A stretch of 13,263 nt of DNA from CAYJBP01 sp964368605 (lineage in GTDB: Bacteria; Bacillota; Dehalobacteriia; UBA4068): the NCBI GenBank assembly GCA_964368605.1, contig CAYJBP010000070.1, positions 1 through 13,263 of the forward strand, read 5' to 3'. Below are positions 1 to 6,702 of the stretch, piece by piece. The notes under the pieces are model-generated. The model worked only from the letters and a program-made list of their open reading frames with translations. It did no database searches and was not told where the DNA came from. How positions within the stretch are numbered: the first letter of the stretch is position 1; every line of letters begins with the position of its first letter. The translations under genes and the position numbers were made by a program.

Positions 1-123
1 GTCCGCCTGGCAAGGCGCAACGACGACGGCAGGCTGGTTGCCTGCCTAGGAGGCACAACGCAGCTAGGTGGGCAAATAGCCCCGCCAGGGTGGGTTCGGA
101 TTACGGGCGCGTGCTTAAGCTAA
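1..123. repeat. GC-rich, hairpin-rich stretch at window edge (possible dispersed repeat or gene remnant)
   Basis: By hand count, 79 of the first 120 bases are G or C, far above the AT-rich genes that follow. It holds two clear hairpins: CGCCT/AGGCG around GGCA (4-17) and GGCAGGC/GCCTGCC around TGGTT (28-46). There is also an imperfect direct repeat, AGGCGCAACG (13-22) and AGGCACAACG (51-60). Two plus-strand frames are open from the window edge: frame 1 to a TAA at 121-123 and frame 3 to a TAA at 168-170. Either could be the 3' end of a gene starting outside the window, but neither peptide is recognisable. I see no tRNA, SRP RNA, tmRNA or RNase P signature. An intergenic repeat or foreign fragment is my preferred reading. 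The 124-176 stretch is A-rich with nothing recognisable in it. Confidence 0.4.
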
Positions 124-176
124 TAACAGGCAACAAAAATCAAAATATCAAACAAATCAAAACCAACTAAATACCT

Positions 177-1781
177 CTATTGCGGATAATAATCAACATT
201 TTCACCAATTTGGCCAAAATCGACAACCCTGTTTTCGCTATTTTTAGGAACCCTAAAAGTATTAATGATAGCGCCGCTTTCATCAACTATATCAAAGGCA
301 GTATAGCCACTATTACTGGTATAACCGGGCACTAAGCTACCATTATAAGCCATGCTGCCATCGCTGTTGATTGCCTCGAAAGAACCATTACCATCCATTA
401 TTAAAGTTGTTGGCTCGCCATCAACACTTATATGCCAAGTGCCGGCGGTTATTTCAAAATCATGCCCTTGCTGCTCATAATAATAATCACTGCCGGGATA
501 CGGCATATCAAGGCTAAACTCCACATTCGCCGGCATATCCTTAACCACCAATGCTTCGCCGCCATTCATACTATAATATACATTTTCGGCTCCGGTATTT
601 AAAATAATCGAATCCTTTAAGCTATCTAACATAAACCAATTTATGGACGCATTATCGCTAAAATAATTAAAAAACATTTCCTCTAAGGCTCGGCCATCAT
701 AGCCGGCAACTAAGCTGGAATTGGCACTCCAATCCACATAGGCATCGCCGCTTTCAATAGTGGCACTATTGATAAAGAAATCAAGGCCGCTTTCTACAGT
801 TAGGGCATCGGCTATTGCTTGAATCGATAAATCGCCTTCGTATTCAAAATCAAACTCCATTATCTGATCGGGATGATAATAGCTAACCCCATTGGTAAAA
901 TTAACAATAATTGTACCCATGCCATCGGGGCTGTTAGCGGCCGTACCGGCTTGGCTTAAACCAAGCTCGGCAAGGCTGGTAGCTACATTATTTACCATTA
1001 AGGGCGGATCATATTCATCTACCACTAAAGGATCAACAATCATTACCGTATCTTCGATTATCTCTAATAAGGCGGCATCTTGCAAATAAGTAGCAAGAAC
1101 AGTAGACATCATGCCGGCTGCATCTTCTACCTGCATTTTAACATAATACTGAGGAAGATCGGCATCTATGGCCTCGCGAATAAAAAAGGCCACAATTTCG
1201 GCATCGATAACGGTGCTACCGGCATGCTCTTGCTCGTATACGGTAGCTATCTCGCTTAAGAGCGAACCCATATCATTAACGCCATTGCCAAAAATATCGG
1301 CCAAGGTGATATAATCATCACGCTCAACATCATAATTAATGCTGATTACATCGCCAAACATGCCATCATCCTGATATGACCGAAAATGGGTAACTACCTG
1401 CACATAACGGGGCGTGCTAACCGGAAAAGAGATTTTTTCGGTGGCGGCATCTTCGCTAATTCTGGCTTCAAAGGCCGCATGAGCATCGCTTATGGCTTGA
1501 TTCATCGCATCTAATTCGCTGGCTGTGCCACTAAAGGTGGGGATTTCGCTAATAGTTAATTCCGTATACATGCGATCATCAAAGGCTATCTGCAAGCTTT
1601 GGCTGATATTAGCATCGGCGGCATCTTCGGCTTCGGGCGAGGCGACATCTTCGGTTAAAACATCTTCCTCAGTCGGCGCGGCCTCCTCTACCGGGGCAGT
1701 TACTTCTTCGGCTGCATCACCGCAAGCTGCAAGCCCAAAAGCAGCTACAAAGGTTAAAGCAATTAGTAAATATTTTTTCAT
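177..1781 (-). CDS. Lipoprotein with DUF3298-like and GerMN-like domains
   Basis: This is a predicted surface lipoprotein of 534 residues. It has a Lys-rich start, a hydrophobic segment and a lipobox LAAC with the lipidated Cys at residue 20. An acidic Ala/Glu/Asp linker follows (about 21-58). Residues about 120-250 resemble the DUF3298/RsiV-type extracellular fold (FDV...YITLADIF pattern). Residues about 288-415 resemble the GerMN domain of Bacillota germination and sporulation proteins (LT..SGLDFFINS, then VDWSANSSL, then NVYYSMNGGEALV). Residues about 442-530 form a beta-rich tail with a GTW start, similar to the repeats of the lipoprotein at 4098-5195. The ATG at 1781 is preceded by AGGAGG (1788-1793, 6-base gap). 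No strong promoter was found in 1782-1945, so it may have its own weak promoter or be read from the two-component operon past the hairpin at 1888-1917. No terminator is visible downstream. The role is inferred to be in the envelope or spore surface; substrate unknown. Confidence 0.8.
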   Translation of the reverse strand: MKKYLLIALTFVAAFGLAACGDAAEEVTAPVEEAAPTEEDVLTEDVASPEAEDAADANISQSLQIAFDDRMYTELTISEIPTFSGTASELDAMNQAISDAHAAFEARISEDAATEKISFPVSTPRYVQVVTHFRSYQDDGMFGDVISINYDVERDDYITLADIFGNGVNDMGSLLSEIATVYEQEHAGSTVIDAEIVAFFIREAIDADLPQYYVKMQVEDAAGMMSTVLATYLQDAALLEIIEDTVMIVDPLVVDEYDPPLMVNNVATSLAELGLSQAGTAANSPDGMGTIIVNFTNGVSYYHPDQIMEFDFEYEGDLSIQAIADALTVESGLDFFINSATIESGDAYVDWSANSSLVAGYDGRALEEMFFNYFSDNASINWFMLDSLKDSIILNTGAENVYYSMNGGEALVVKDMPANVEFSLDMPYPGSDYYYEQQGHDFEITAGTWHISVDGEPTTLIMDGNGSFEAINSDGSMAYNGSLVPGYTSNSGYTAFDIVDESGAIINTFRVPKNSENRVVDFGQIGENVDYYPQ

Positions 1782-1887
1782 AATTATCCTCCTTATTCAT
1801 CCTATTACCTTAATTTAAAAAAGTACCATTCAGCATATTCCAAACAAACTGTTCTAATCAAATCATAGCATTTTTTTGCTCAAAAAG

Positions 1888-1917
1888 ATTGAGAGTGTCA
1901 AAATTGACACCCTCAAT
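1888..1917 (-). terminator. Rho-independent terminator of the two-component operon
   Basis: Read on the minus strand, this is a 14-bp stem with arms ATTGAGGGTGTCAA and TTGACACTCTCAAT and a TT loop, followed by CTTTTTG. The one non-Watson-Crick position is a G-U pair on the minus-strand RNA and an A-C mismatch on the plus strand, so the fold favours transcripts coming from the response regulator. Its first base is 29 nt past that gene's stop codon. The core matches the palindrome at 3993-4020, so a DNA-binding role as well is possible. Confidence 0.75.
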
Positions 1918-1945
1918 TTAATAAATATATTTAGTTACTAAACAT

Positions 1946-2632
1946 TTATATTTGCGAGAAAATATAGCCTTCATCTCGCGACCATTCAATTAGATAATTG
2001 CTGCCGGCAAGCTTGCTGCGCAGGCGCTTAATAGTGCTTTTTAAGGCATTGCTATTTTCGGAATAGGGCATTTTCCATACCCTTTCGTATAGATATTCGC
2101 AGCCTATATAGCGGCCGCTATTTTGTACCAAAATTAATAGCGTAGAAAACTCTTTTTGGCTAAGCAGCAAATCCAGGCCGTTTAAGGTGGCGATATCGGC
2201 CGTTATATCCAGCTTTAGGGGACCACTTTCCACAAAATCGGGCACTCGTTCCGAACGGCGCAATAGGGCCTCAATCCTGGCCAGCAAAACCGGGAAATCA
2301 TAGGGCTTGGCCATATAATCATCGCTGCCCTCGGCTAGCCCTTTAATCATATCCTCTTGGCTGCCCAGCCCTGTTAAAAGCAAAATAGGGATGCTTGCGG
2401 CATGGCTACGGCGTAAGGTTTTCATAAACTCGATGCCATTGCCATCGGGCAGCATAATATCTAAAATAATAATATGAGGAATATTGGCATTAATACAATC
2501 TTTAGCTGCGGCGATGCTGGTAGCGGTATCTACCGTATACCCCTCCCAGCTAAGCAAGCGCTTATTGCCTCGTAGGATTTTTTCGCTATCCTCAACCAAT
2601 AATATGCGTTTGTTTTTTTGCTGATTATGCAT
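1946..2632 (-). CDS. OmpR/PhoB-family response regulator
   Basis: This is a 228-residue two-domain regulator. The receiver domain (about 8-125) has the full phosphorylation set: acidic pair E14-D15, phospho-acceptor D58 in LDIMLPDG, T87 in LLLTG and K109 in YMAKPY. A winged-helix DNA-binding domain follows (about 135-226), with the usual pattern through LSQKEF, YLYERVW, LKSTIKRLRSKL and the DEGYIF wing. It should be phosphorylated by the kinase encoded just upstream and then act on DNA. The ATG at 2632 lies inside the 3' end of the kinase gene (8-bp overlap, other frame), with AAGGAGG 9 bases upstream (2642-2648), so the two are translationally coupled. Targets are unknown. The palindromes bracketing the operon and the flanking lipoprotein genes are natural candidates. 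Confidence 0.95.
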   Translation of the reverse strand: MHNQQKNKRILLVEDSEKILRGNKRLLSWEGYTVDTATSIAAAKDCINANIPHIIILDIMLPDGNGIEFMKTLRRSHAASIPILLLTGLGSQEDMIKGLAEGSDDYMAKPYDFPVLLARIEALLRRSERVPDFVESGPLKLDITADIATLNGLDLLLSQKEFSTLLILVQNSGRYIGCEYLYERVWKMPYSENSNALKSTIKRLRSKLAGSNYLIEWSRDEGYIFSQI

Positions 2633-3929
2633 TATTTACAGCCTCCTTACTCTCGTATTGGCCTTGATAAATAGGGATGGTAAAGGTTACAGTGCAGCCT
2701 TTTTGCTGAGGGCTTTCGATCCAAATATCGCCGCCATGGGAATTTACCACGGTTTTACAAAGATAAAGGCCAAAGCCGGTACCCCCTTGCGAAACGCCAC
2801 GCTCGAAAACCCTGGGCAAAAGTTCGGCATCTATGCCGCTGCCATTATCCTTAATTACCACTTTAATCAGGCCTTTATCAATTGCTGCGGATATCCTAAC
2901 CGTATCATTATTAGTATGATGATTGGTGTTTTGTAAAATATTAATTATAACCTGCGACATCAAATCGGCATCGCAAAAAGCAACAAGTTTTTCGCTTTGT
3001 TCGAGGATTATATTATTATTATTTTTGGCAAAAACCAGCCTTAGCATATCGGTAATATTAAGCAATAAAGCCGAAAAATCGGTTTTTTGCCTGGCATCAC
3101 GCTCGCTTAAAGCATTAAGCGAAAGCATACCACCCACTATGCGGCTTAGGCGCATGATTTCTTCCTGGGCATCTGATAAAAGCTCTGCCATTTCCTCGCC
3201 TTCATTAGTTTCCTTAGCCTGGTTCAATAAGCCCATAACAGTTTGAATATTAACGGAAATTACGGTAAGCGGCGTGCGCATTTCATGGGAGGTATTAGCC
3301 AAAAACTCGGTTTTGCTTTTGCTAACCTGCGCCAGCAGCATATTTTTTTCGTCCAGCTTGGCTCTTTGGGTTTTGTACATCTTTACCTGCTGATAAGTAG
3401 TTACACCCACCGCCAAAGAGGCCGCCAAAAAGCAAATAACTATGCTTGAAAAATAATCAAATTCATCGGTAAAATGGGCGGTTAAATCCAAATAAGCATA
3501 ATCGATAATACATAATAGCGTATAAATAAGCAGCTCTAAAACAACCATAAAATACATGGTTTTGCCATCTATCATACAAGTGGTAAATACCACTGCAAAT
3601 ACAAAAAATGAGGTAATGCCACCATAATAACCACCGCCGGTAAAAAACATGGCACTAAAAAATAAAATAAATACCACAAATATGGTAATAATATAGGCCG
3701 CCTTATAGCGCTTTGTACGGTCAATATACCTAACCATAACCAAGGTAAATACACCCGACATAGCCTTAATTACAGTATCAAGCAGGCCTGTTTGCATAAT
3801 AATTGCCTGTAAAGTCATAATAGCGGCAATGGCAATACCCGCAAAAGCAAATAAATTAAAAATCTGCACCCTAAAATCATTATCTTTATTAAAGTATTTG
3901 TCTTTAATTTTTGTAAACAAAGCCTTCAT
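2625..3929 (-). CDS. Six-helix membrane sensor histidine kinase
   Basis: The protein is 434 residues from the chosen ATG. An N-terminal half of about six hydrophobic helices (about 22-180) has no large extracytoplasmic domain, so the sensed signal is probably in or at the membrane, or relayed by a partner. A short helical linker leads to the HisKA domain, with H215 in the motif NTSHEMRTPL. The ATPase domain has an N-box (NILQNTNHH, about 330-338), G1 box DNGSGI (361-366), F-box VFERG and G2 box GTGFGL (383-388), so it should be active. The frame can be extended three codons to a GTG at 3938, but the only purine-rich site, AGAAAG, is 1 base from that GTG and 10 bases from the ATG at 3929, which favours the ATG. 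It shares an operon with, and overlaps, the response regulator. The sensor half matches no named family I recognise. Confidence 0.93.
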   Translation of the reverse strand: MKALFTKIKDKYFNKDNDFRVQIFNLFAFAGIAIAAIMTLQAIIMQTGLLDTVIKAMSGVFTLVMVRYIDRTKRYKAAYIITIFVVFILFFSAMFFTGGGYYGGITSFFVFAVVFTTCMIDGKTMYFMVVLELLIYTLLCIIDYAYLDLTAHFTDEFDYFSSIVICFLAASLAVGVTTYQQVKMYKTQRAKLDEKNMLLAQVSKSKTEFLANTSHEMRTPLTVISVNIQTVMGLLNQAKETNEGEEMAELLSDAQEEIMRLSRIVGGMLSLNALSERDARQKTDFSALLLNITDMLRLVFAKNNNNIILEQSEKLVAFCDADLMSQVIINILQNTNHHTNNDTVRISAAIDKGLIKVVIKDNGSGIDAELLPRVFERGVSQGGTGFGLYLCKTVVNSHGGDIWIESPQQKGCTVTFTIPIYQGQYESKEAVNNA

Positions 3930-3976
3930 AAAAATCACACTTTCTAATATATCTGCTTAACTTAGTATATAACATA

Positions 3977-4005
3977 ATTATACCTAAATAGTTAGAGAGT
4001 GTCAA
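3977..4005 (-). promoter_or_regulatory. Consensus sigma-A promoter for the histidine kinase/regulator operon
   Basis: On the minus strand TTGACA (4000-4005) and TATAAT (3977-3982) are separated by exactly 17 bp, a perfect match to the vegetative consensus. The predicted start falls near 3970, about 40 bases before the ATG at 3929. The -35 box is wholly inside the palindrome at 3993-4020, so a factor bound there would compete with RNA polymerase. Such a strong core promoter is expected to need repression. Confidence 0.85.
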
Positions 4006-4020
4006 AATTGACACTCTCTA
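3993..4020. promoter_or_regulatory. 28-bp palindrome over the -35 box (candidate operator)
   Basis: Two perfect 13-bp arms, TAGAGAGTGTCAA and TTGACACTCTCTA, are separated by AA. The 20 bases GAGAGTGTCAAAATTGACAC (3995-4014) recur exactly at 1891-1910. It lies 77 bp past the stop of the upstream lipoprotein gene. It is not followed by a T-run on either strand, so a simple terminator is unlikely here, unlike the copy at 1888-1917. Symmetric dyads suit a dimeric repressor. OmpR-type regulators usually bind direct repeats, so autoregulation is possible but not the only reading. Confidence 0.65.
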
Positions 4021-4097
4021 TGCAGTTTAACCTATAACTACATACATAATTCGGCTTAAAAATCGCTATATCGCCATTATTAGTGATAATTAAACCC

Positions 4098-5195
4098 CTA
4101 ATATCCATAATAATCGGTAAAGTGATACTGCGAATAGCCGTCCAGATAATCGGAATAATCACGCCGAAATGTACCCATGCCATCGATGACAAGCTCATTA
4201 TCATGGGCATCATAATCGGCATTATAGTTATCGGTTGCGATTTGCAAATTATAGCTGCTAAAATTGGTTGCCACACAAATACCACTATAAATATAAGAAT
4301 CCACATGCCAAGAAACATTACCGGCGCTATCAAATACCAAACGGTCTTTACTATCAACATTTTTCCAAATGCCAATAATAGCACTTATAGCACTTTGCTG
4401 GTCAATATATTGACCATAATTATCATAATAATTATTATTATAATTATAGGGTTCATAGTAATCATAATCATCATAGTAATAAGGCTCATAATCCCCAAAC
4501 TCCCCAATACCGGGTCGATAACTACCTAAATCATCCACAAAGGGGGGAATCGGCAAAAAGTTGCCATCAAAGCCGTCTATTTCCAGCTCTTCATTTACCA
4601 CATGATAAACACCATTTGTGATAGTACCATCTTCGGCAGTCATTATTAAATCATAGCCATCAAAAGTAAAACTTCCCCGCTCATGACCACCACTTACACT
4701 AGACATTGTATAAACATTATCATCAAAAAAAGTAATAATAATGCCTTGTGCGACTAAATTCCATTCGCCAAATATCCAATCGCTCATATCGGGCGCAGTT
4801 CCGCTGCCATCAATGGCAGGCGGCATATCCCCGGCGGCTCTGGCATAAAAAGTACCGTCAACGCTATCCACCGTTAGCGATTTTGCAGCCAAATCAAAGC
4901 TACCAATAGTAATATTATCTTCGCTATACATTAAGTGAATTTGCTGATTATCGAGCTTATAAGTACCATATAAAGCATTGGCCCCATGCGAATAGGCAGC
5001 AAAAGTATAATCCGCCCCCAAATAATAGGATAAAATCTGATCTTGATGCAGCCAATAGCCCATAATATCTGCCGGTAAAATCGAATTTTCTTCGGGCTTA
5101 ATTTCCGGCGCGGCGGCTTCGTTGCCATCGGCGCAGGCCGTTAGCAAAATAACTATTGTCATGATTAAAATTGTAATATATGCTAATTTTTTCAT
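4098..5195 (-). CDS. Lipoprotein with three beta-rich repeats and a Tyr/Asp/Asn-rich linker
   Basis: This is a 365-residue predicted lipoprotein: hydrophobic signal, lipobox LTAC, lipidated Cys 21. Three similar modules of about 75 residues follow, at about 41-118, 137-214 and 270-345. Each opens with a G-x-W-like turn (MGYW, FGEW, IGIW), runs through alternating strands and closes with a DG...GTF-like end (VDGTF, FDGNF, DGMGTF), a lipocalin-like beta pattern. Between modules 2 and 3 is a linker (about 226-268) made almost only of Tyr, Asp, Asn, Glu, Gly and Pro. The C-terminus is also Tyr-rich. The ATG at 5195 has AGGGGG 5 bases upstream. It stands directly upstream of the two-component operon on the same strand, so it could be a sensing partner of the kinase. 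That link is inference; the ligand is unknown. Confidence 0.8.
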   Translation of the reverse strand: MKKLAYITILIMTIVILLTACADGNEAAAPEIKPEENSILPADIMGYWLHQDQILSYYLGADYTFAAYSHGANALYGTYKLDNQQIHLMYSEDNITIGSFDLAAKSLTVDSVDGTFYARAAGDMPPAIDGSGTAPDMSDWIFGEWNLVAQGIIITFFDDNVYTMSSVSGGHERGSFTFDGYDLIMTAEDGTITNGVYHVVNEELEIDGFDGNFLPIPPFVDDLGSYRPGIGEFGDYEPYYYDDYDYYEPYNYNNNYYDNYGQYIDQQSAISAIIGIWKNVDSKDRLVFDSAGNVSWHVDSYIYSGICVATNFSSYNLQIATDNYNADYDAHDNELVIDGMGTFRRDYSDYLDGYSQYHFTDYYGY

Positions 5196-5222
5196 AACTG
5201 CCCCCTAGTTTTAGTATTTTAT

Positions 5223-5251
5223 ATTCTATATTAATTGTAACATATTAGCAA
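5223..5251 (-). promoter_or_regulatory. Sigma-A-like promoter for the repeat lipoprotein
   Basis: On the minus strand TTGCTA (5246-5251) and TAGAAT (5223-5228) are separated by 17 bp and sit about 30 bp upstream of the ATG at 5195. The match is moderate but well placed. Confidence 0.55.
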
Positions 5252-5335
5252 AGCAAAATAAAGGCTTAAAAATACGGTTTTTTTAATTATAAATTTTGTA
5301 ATTTTAGGTATATATCAAAGTTTTACATATTGTTA

Positions 5336-5365
5336 TTGCCCTAAAAATATTATACAATGTATAAT
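5336..5365 (+). promoter_or_regulatory. Probable promoter of the DUF5685 operon
   Basis: TTGCCC (5336-5341) is followed after 18 bp by TATAAT (5360-5365), 33 bp before the GTG start at 5398. The -10 box falls in the right arm of the palindrome at 5346-5368. Confidence 0.5.
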
Positions 5366-5368
5366 ATT
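5346..5368. promoter_or_regulatory. 23-bp palindrome over the -10 region (candidate operator)
   Basis: The perfect 11-bp arms AATATTATACA and TGTATAATATT are separated by one A. The site covers the -10 box of the DUF5685 promoter and also places a TATAAT on the minus strand (5349-5354). The AT-rich content raises the chance of a random dyad, but a perfect 11-1-11 match at this position is suggestive of a repressor site. Confidence 0.45.
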
Positions 5369-5397
5369 AACAATTTAATCCAAATAGGAGGGCACTT

Positions 5398-6246
5398 GTG
5401 TTTGGTTATGTTAAGCCTTATAAACCATTACTACTAATGCGCGATTATACCCTGTACAAGGCAACTTATTGCACTTTATGCAGGGAACTTGGCAAGCATT
5501 ATGGTTTTTTTGCTAGGTTAATACTTAATTATGACCTTTGCTTTTTTATGCTCTGTGCGCTAAATAATAGCCCCCATAGCCCCATTGCTGAGCCAAAGCA
5601 TTGCGTGGTTAATCCTTGTAAAAAATGTCTGTTTATTGGTGGCAATGATCACTTATATCATAAAGCGGCGGCGCTAACTATTTTATTTAGTCATCATAAA
5701 TGGCAAGATGATATTGATGACGAAAGCTTTGCCAAAGCCTTTAAGGCAAGCTGCCTAAACCTGTTTTATGCCCCGATAATCAAAAAAGCTGCTCGGCAGT
5801 TCCCTACTTTAGCAACCGTTTTGGCCAAGCAAATGGCCATTCAAAAAAATTTAGAGCAAAATGCAAATAGCGATATAGATACCTGCGCAGAACCAACAGC
5901 AACCATGTTAAGCGCCTATTTTGGGGAAATCGATAATAATCCTAATTGGCAAAAGCTGGGCTTTTTTTTAGGCAAATGGATTTATACCTTAGATGCCATC
6001 GACGACTTAGCAAAGGATAGCCAAGCCGGCAATTTTAATCCATTACTAAATTTGATGGCGGCTCAAAATTTAAGCAAAACCGAGCTTAATCTGCAAATAA
6101 ATCAATTACTTAATCATTATGTATACCAGATGCAGCAGCTTTTGCAAACCATGCCCAATAGCGATTATATGCCGATTTTAGAAAATATATTTAACCATGG
6201 GCTATATCGTATGCAAGATAAAATTATTAATGGAAGGAATGAATAA
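5398..6246 (+). CDS. DUF5685 family protein, Cys- and Asp-rich
   Basis: The 282-residue protein begins MFGYVKPYKPLLLMRDY and continues to YCTLCRELGKHYG, which I recognise as the signature of DUF5685, a Bacillota family without an assigned function. Cysteines that could bind metal are C25, C28, C48, C53, C69, C74 and C77. Two Asp-rich motifs stand out: KWQDDIDDE (102-109) and LDAIDDLAKD (198-207), the latter followed by GNFNPLL. Such paired DDxxD-like motifs recall the Mg-diphosphate sites of all-alpha prenyl synthases, but that comparison is my inference. No signal peptide is seen, so it is probably cytoplasmic, perhaps membrane-associated. The start is GTG, set by AGGAGG (5386-5391) 6 bases upstream. 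Its stop is 1 base before the proposed TTG of the next gene. Confidence 0.85.
   Translation: MFGYVKPYKPLLLMRDYTLYKATYCTLCRELGKHYGFFARLILNYDLCFFMLCALNNSPHSPIAEPKHCVVNPCKKCLFIGGNDHLYHKAAALTILFSHHKWQDDIDDESFAKAFKASCLNLFYAPIIKKAARQFPTLATVLAKQMAIQKNLEQNANSDIDTCAEPTATMLSAYFGEIDNNPNWQKLGFFLGKWIYTLDAIDDLAKDSQAGNFNPLLNLMAAQNLSKTELNLQINQLLNHYVYQMQQLLQTMPNSDYMPILENIFNHGLYRMQDKIINGRNE
6232..6238 (+). promoter_or_regulatory. Ribosome binding site that selects a TTG start
   Basis: GGAAGGA lies inside the last codons of the DUF5685 gene. It is directly adjacent to an in-frame ATG at 6239 (too close) and 9 bases from the TTG at 6248 (ideal). The spacing therefore favours TTG as the start of the downstream gene. 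Confidence 0.6.
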
Positions 6247-6247
6247 T

Positions 6248-6646
6248 TTGAAGCCTAATATCAAACAAAGAGAAAAGCTAAAGCCGGAGCAAGTAGCAGA
6301 GATAAAGGCCTTAATTGATGCTAATCGCGCCTATGAGGCCTCTAAACTTTTGCATCGCTATGAAGGCCCCGAGGATAAAGAAAATAATAATTATGGGGAA
6401 AATACTGCCCATTTTGACTATTTATCCTCACTGATATATTATAAGCAAAATAGGCTATATTCTTCTTATATGTATATGGAAAGAGCCTATAAGAAAGATC
6501 CCCATGATCCTCAAATAAGCAAGGGTTATCAACAATTAAGTGAGCAGCGCGCACGCAATCCCCAATCCTTTGAGGTAGCTGAAGATACAGCATCCGAAAA
6601 AGCCGCCAATTTTTGCGCGGACTGCTGCGAGTATAGTTGCTGCTAA
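6248..6646 (+). CDS. Small TPR-like protein with Cys-rich C-terminal tail
   Basis: The protein is 132 residues from a TTG start. Longer forms from the ATGs at 6239, 6230 or 6197 are possible but poorly placed for ribosome binding. It is charged and helical. Residues about 57-101 (YLSSLIYYKQNRLYSSYMYMERAY, then DP) look like a tetratricopeptide-type helix pair. A polar Glu/Asn segment (about 39-53) precedes it. The last 11 residues end in C123, C126, C127, C131 and C132 (CADCCEYSCC), a compact possible metal or cluster site. The stop of the DUF5685 gene is 1 base upstream, so the two are almost certainly co-translated. I infer an adaptor or partner of that protein. I know no named family for it. 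Confidence 0.7.
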   Translation: MKPNIKQREKLKPEQVAEIKALIDANRAYEASKLLHRYEGPEDKENNNYGENTAHFDYLSSLIYYKQNRLYSSYMYMERAYKKDPHDPQISKGYQQLSEQRARNPQSFEVAEDTASEKAANFCADCCEYSCC

Positions 6647-6660
6647 ATTTAGAGAAAGTT

Positions 6661-6682
6661 TTTGCTTTTTATAAAAAGCAAA
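6661..6682 (+). terminator. Weak hairpin after the DUF5685 operon
   Basis: Perfect 10-bp arms TTTGCTTTTT and AAAAAGCAAA flank AT, 14 bases past the stop. The stem is AT-rich and only an interrupted T-stretch follows (TCTTAATCTTTT), so termination would be weak. It may mark the 3' end of the transcript. Confidence 0.35.
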
Positions 6683-6702
6683 GGTCTTAATCTTTTGACT
6701 TA

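Noticed and set aside
1873..1901. Promoter using the TTGACA inside the left palindrome copy
   Set aside because: At 17 bp spacing the -10 position reads CAAAAA, so no usable -10 box exists; the T-run there fits a terminator.
3993..4020. Simple terminator for the lipoprotein gene at 4098-5195
   Set aside because: The stem is strong, but no T-run follows on the minus strand, and the site coincides with a consensus promoter.
4083..4529. 148-codon plus-strand open frame opposite the repeat lipoprotein
   Set aside because: It is almost all Ile/Thr, the antisense of Tyr/Asp/Asn codons, with no ribosome binding site. It is a composition shadow.
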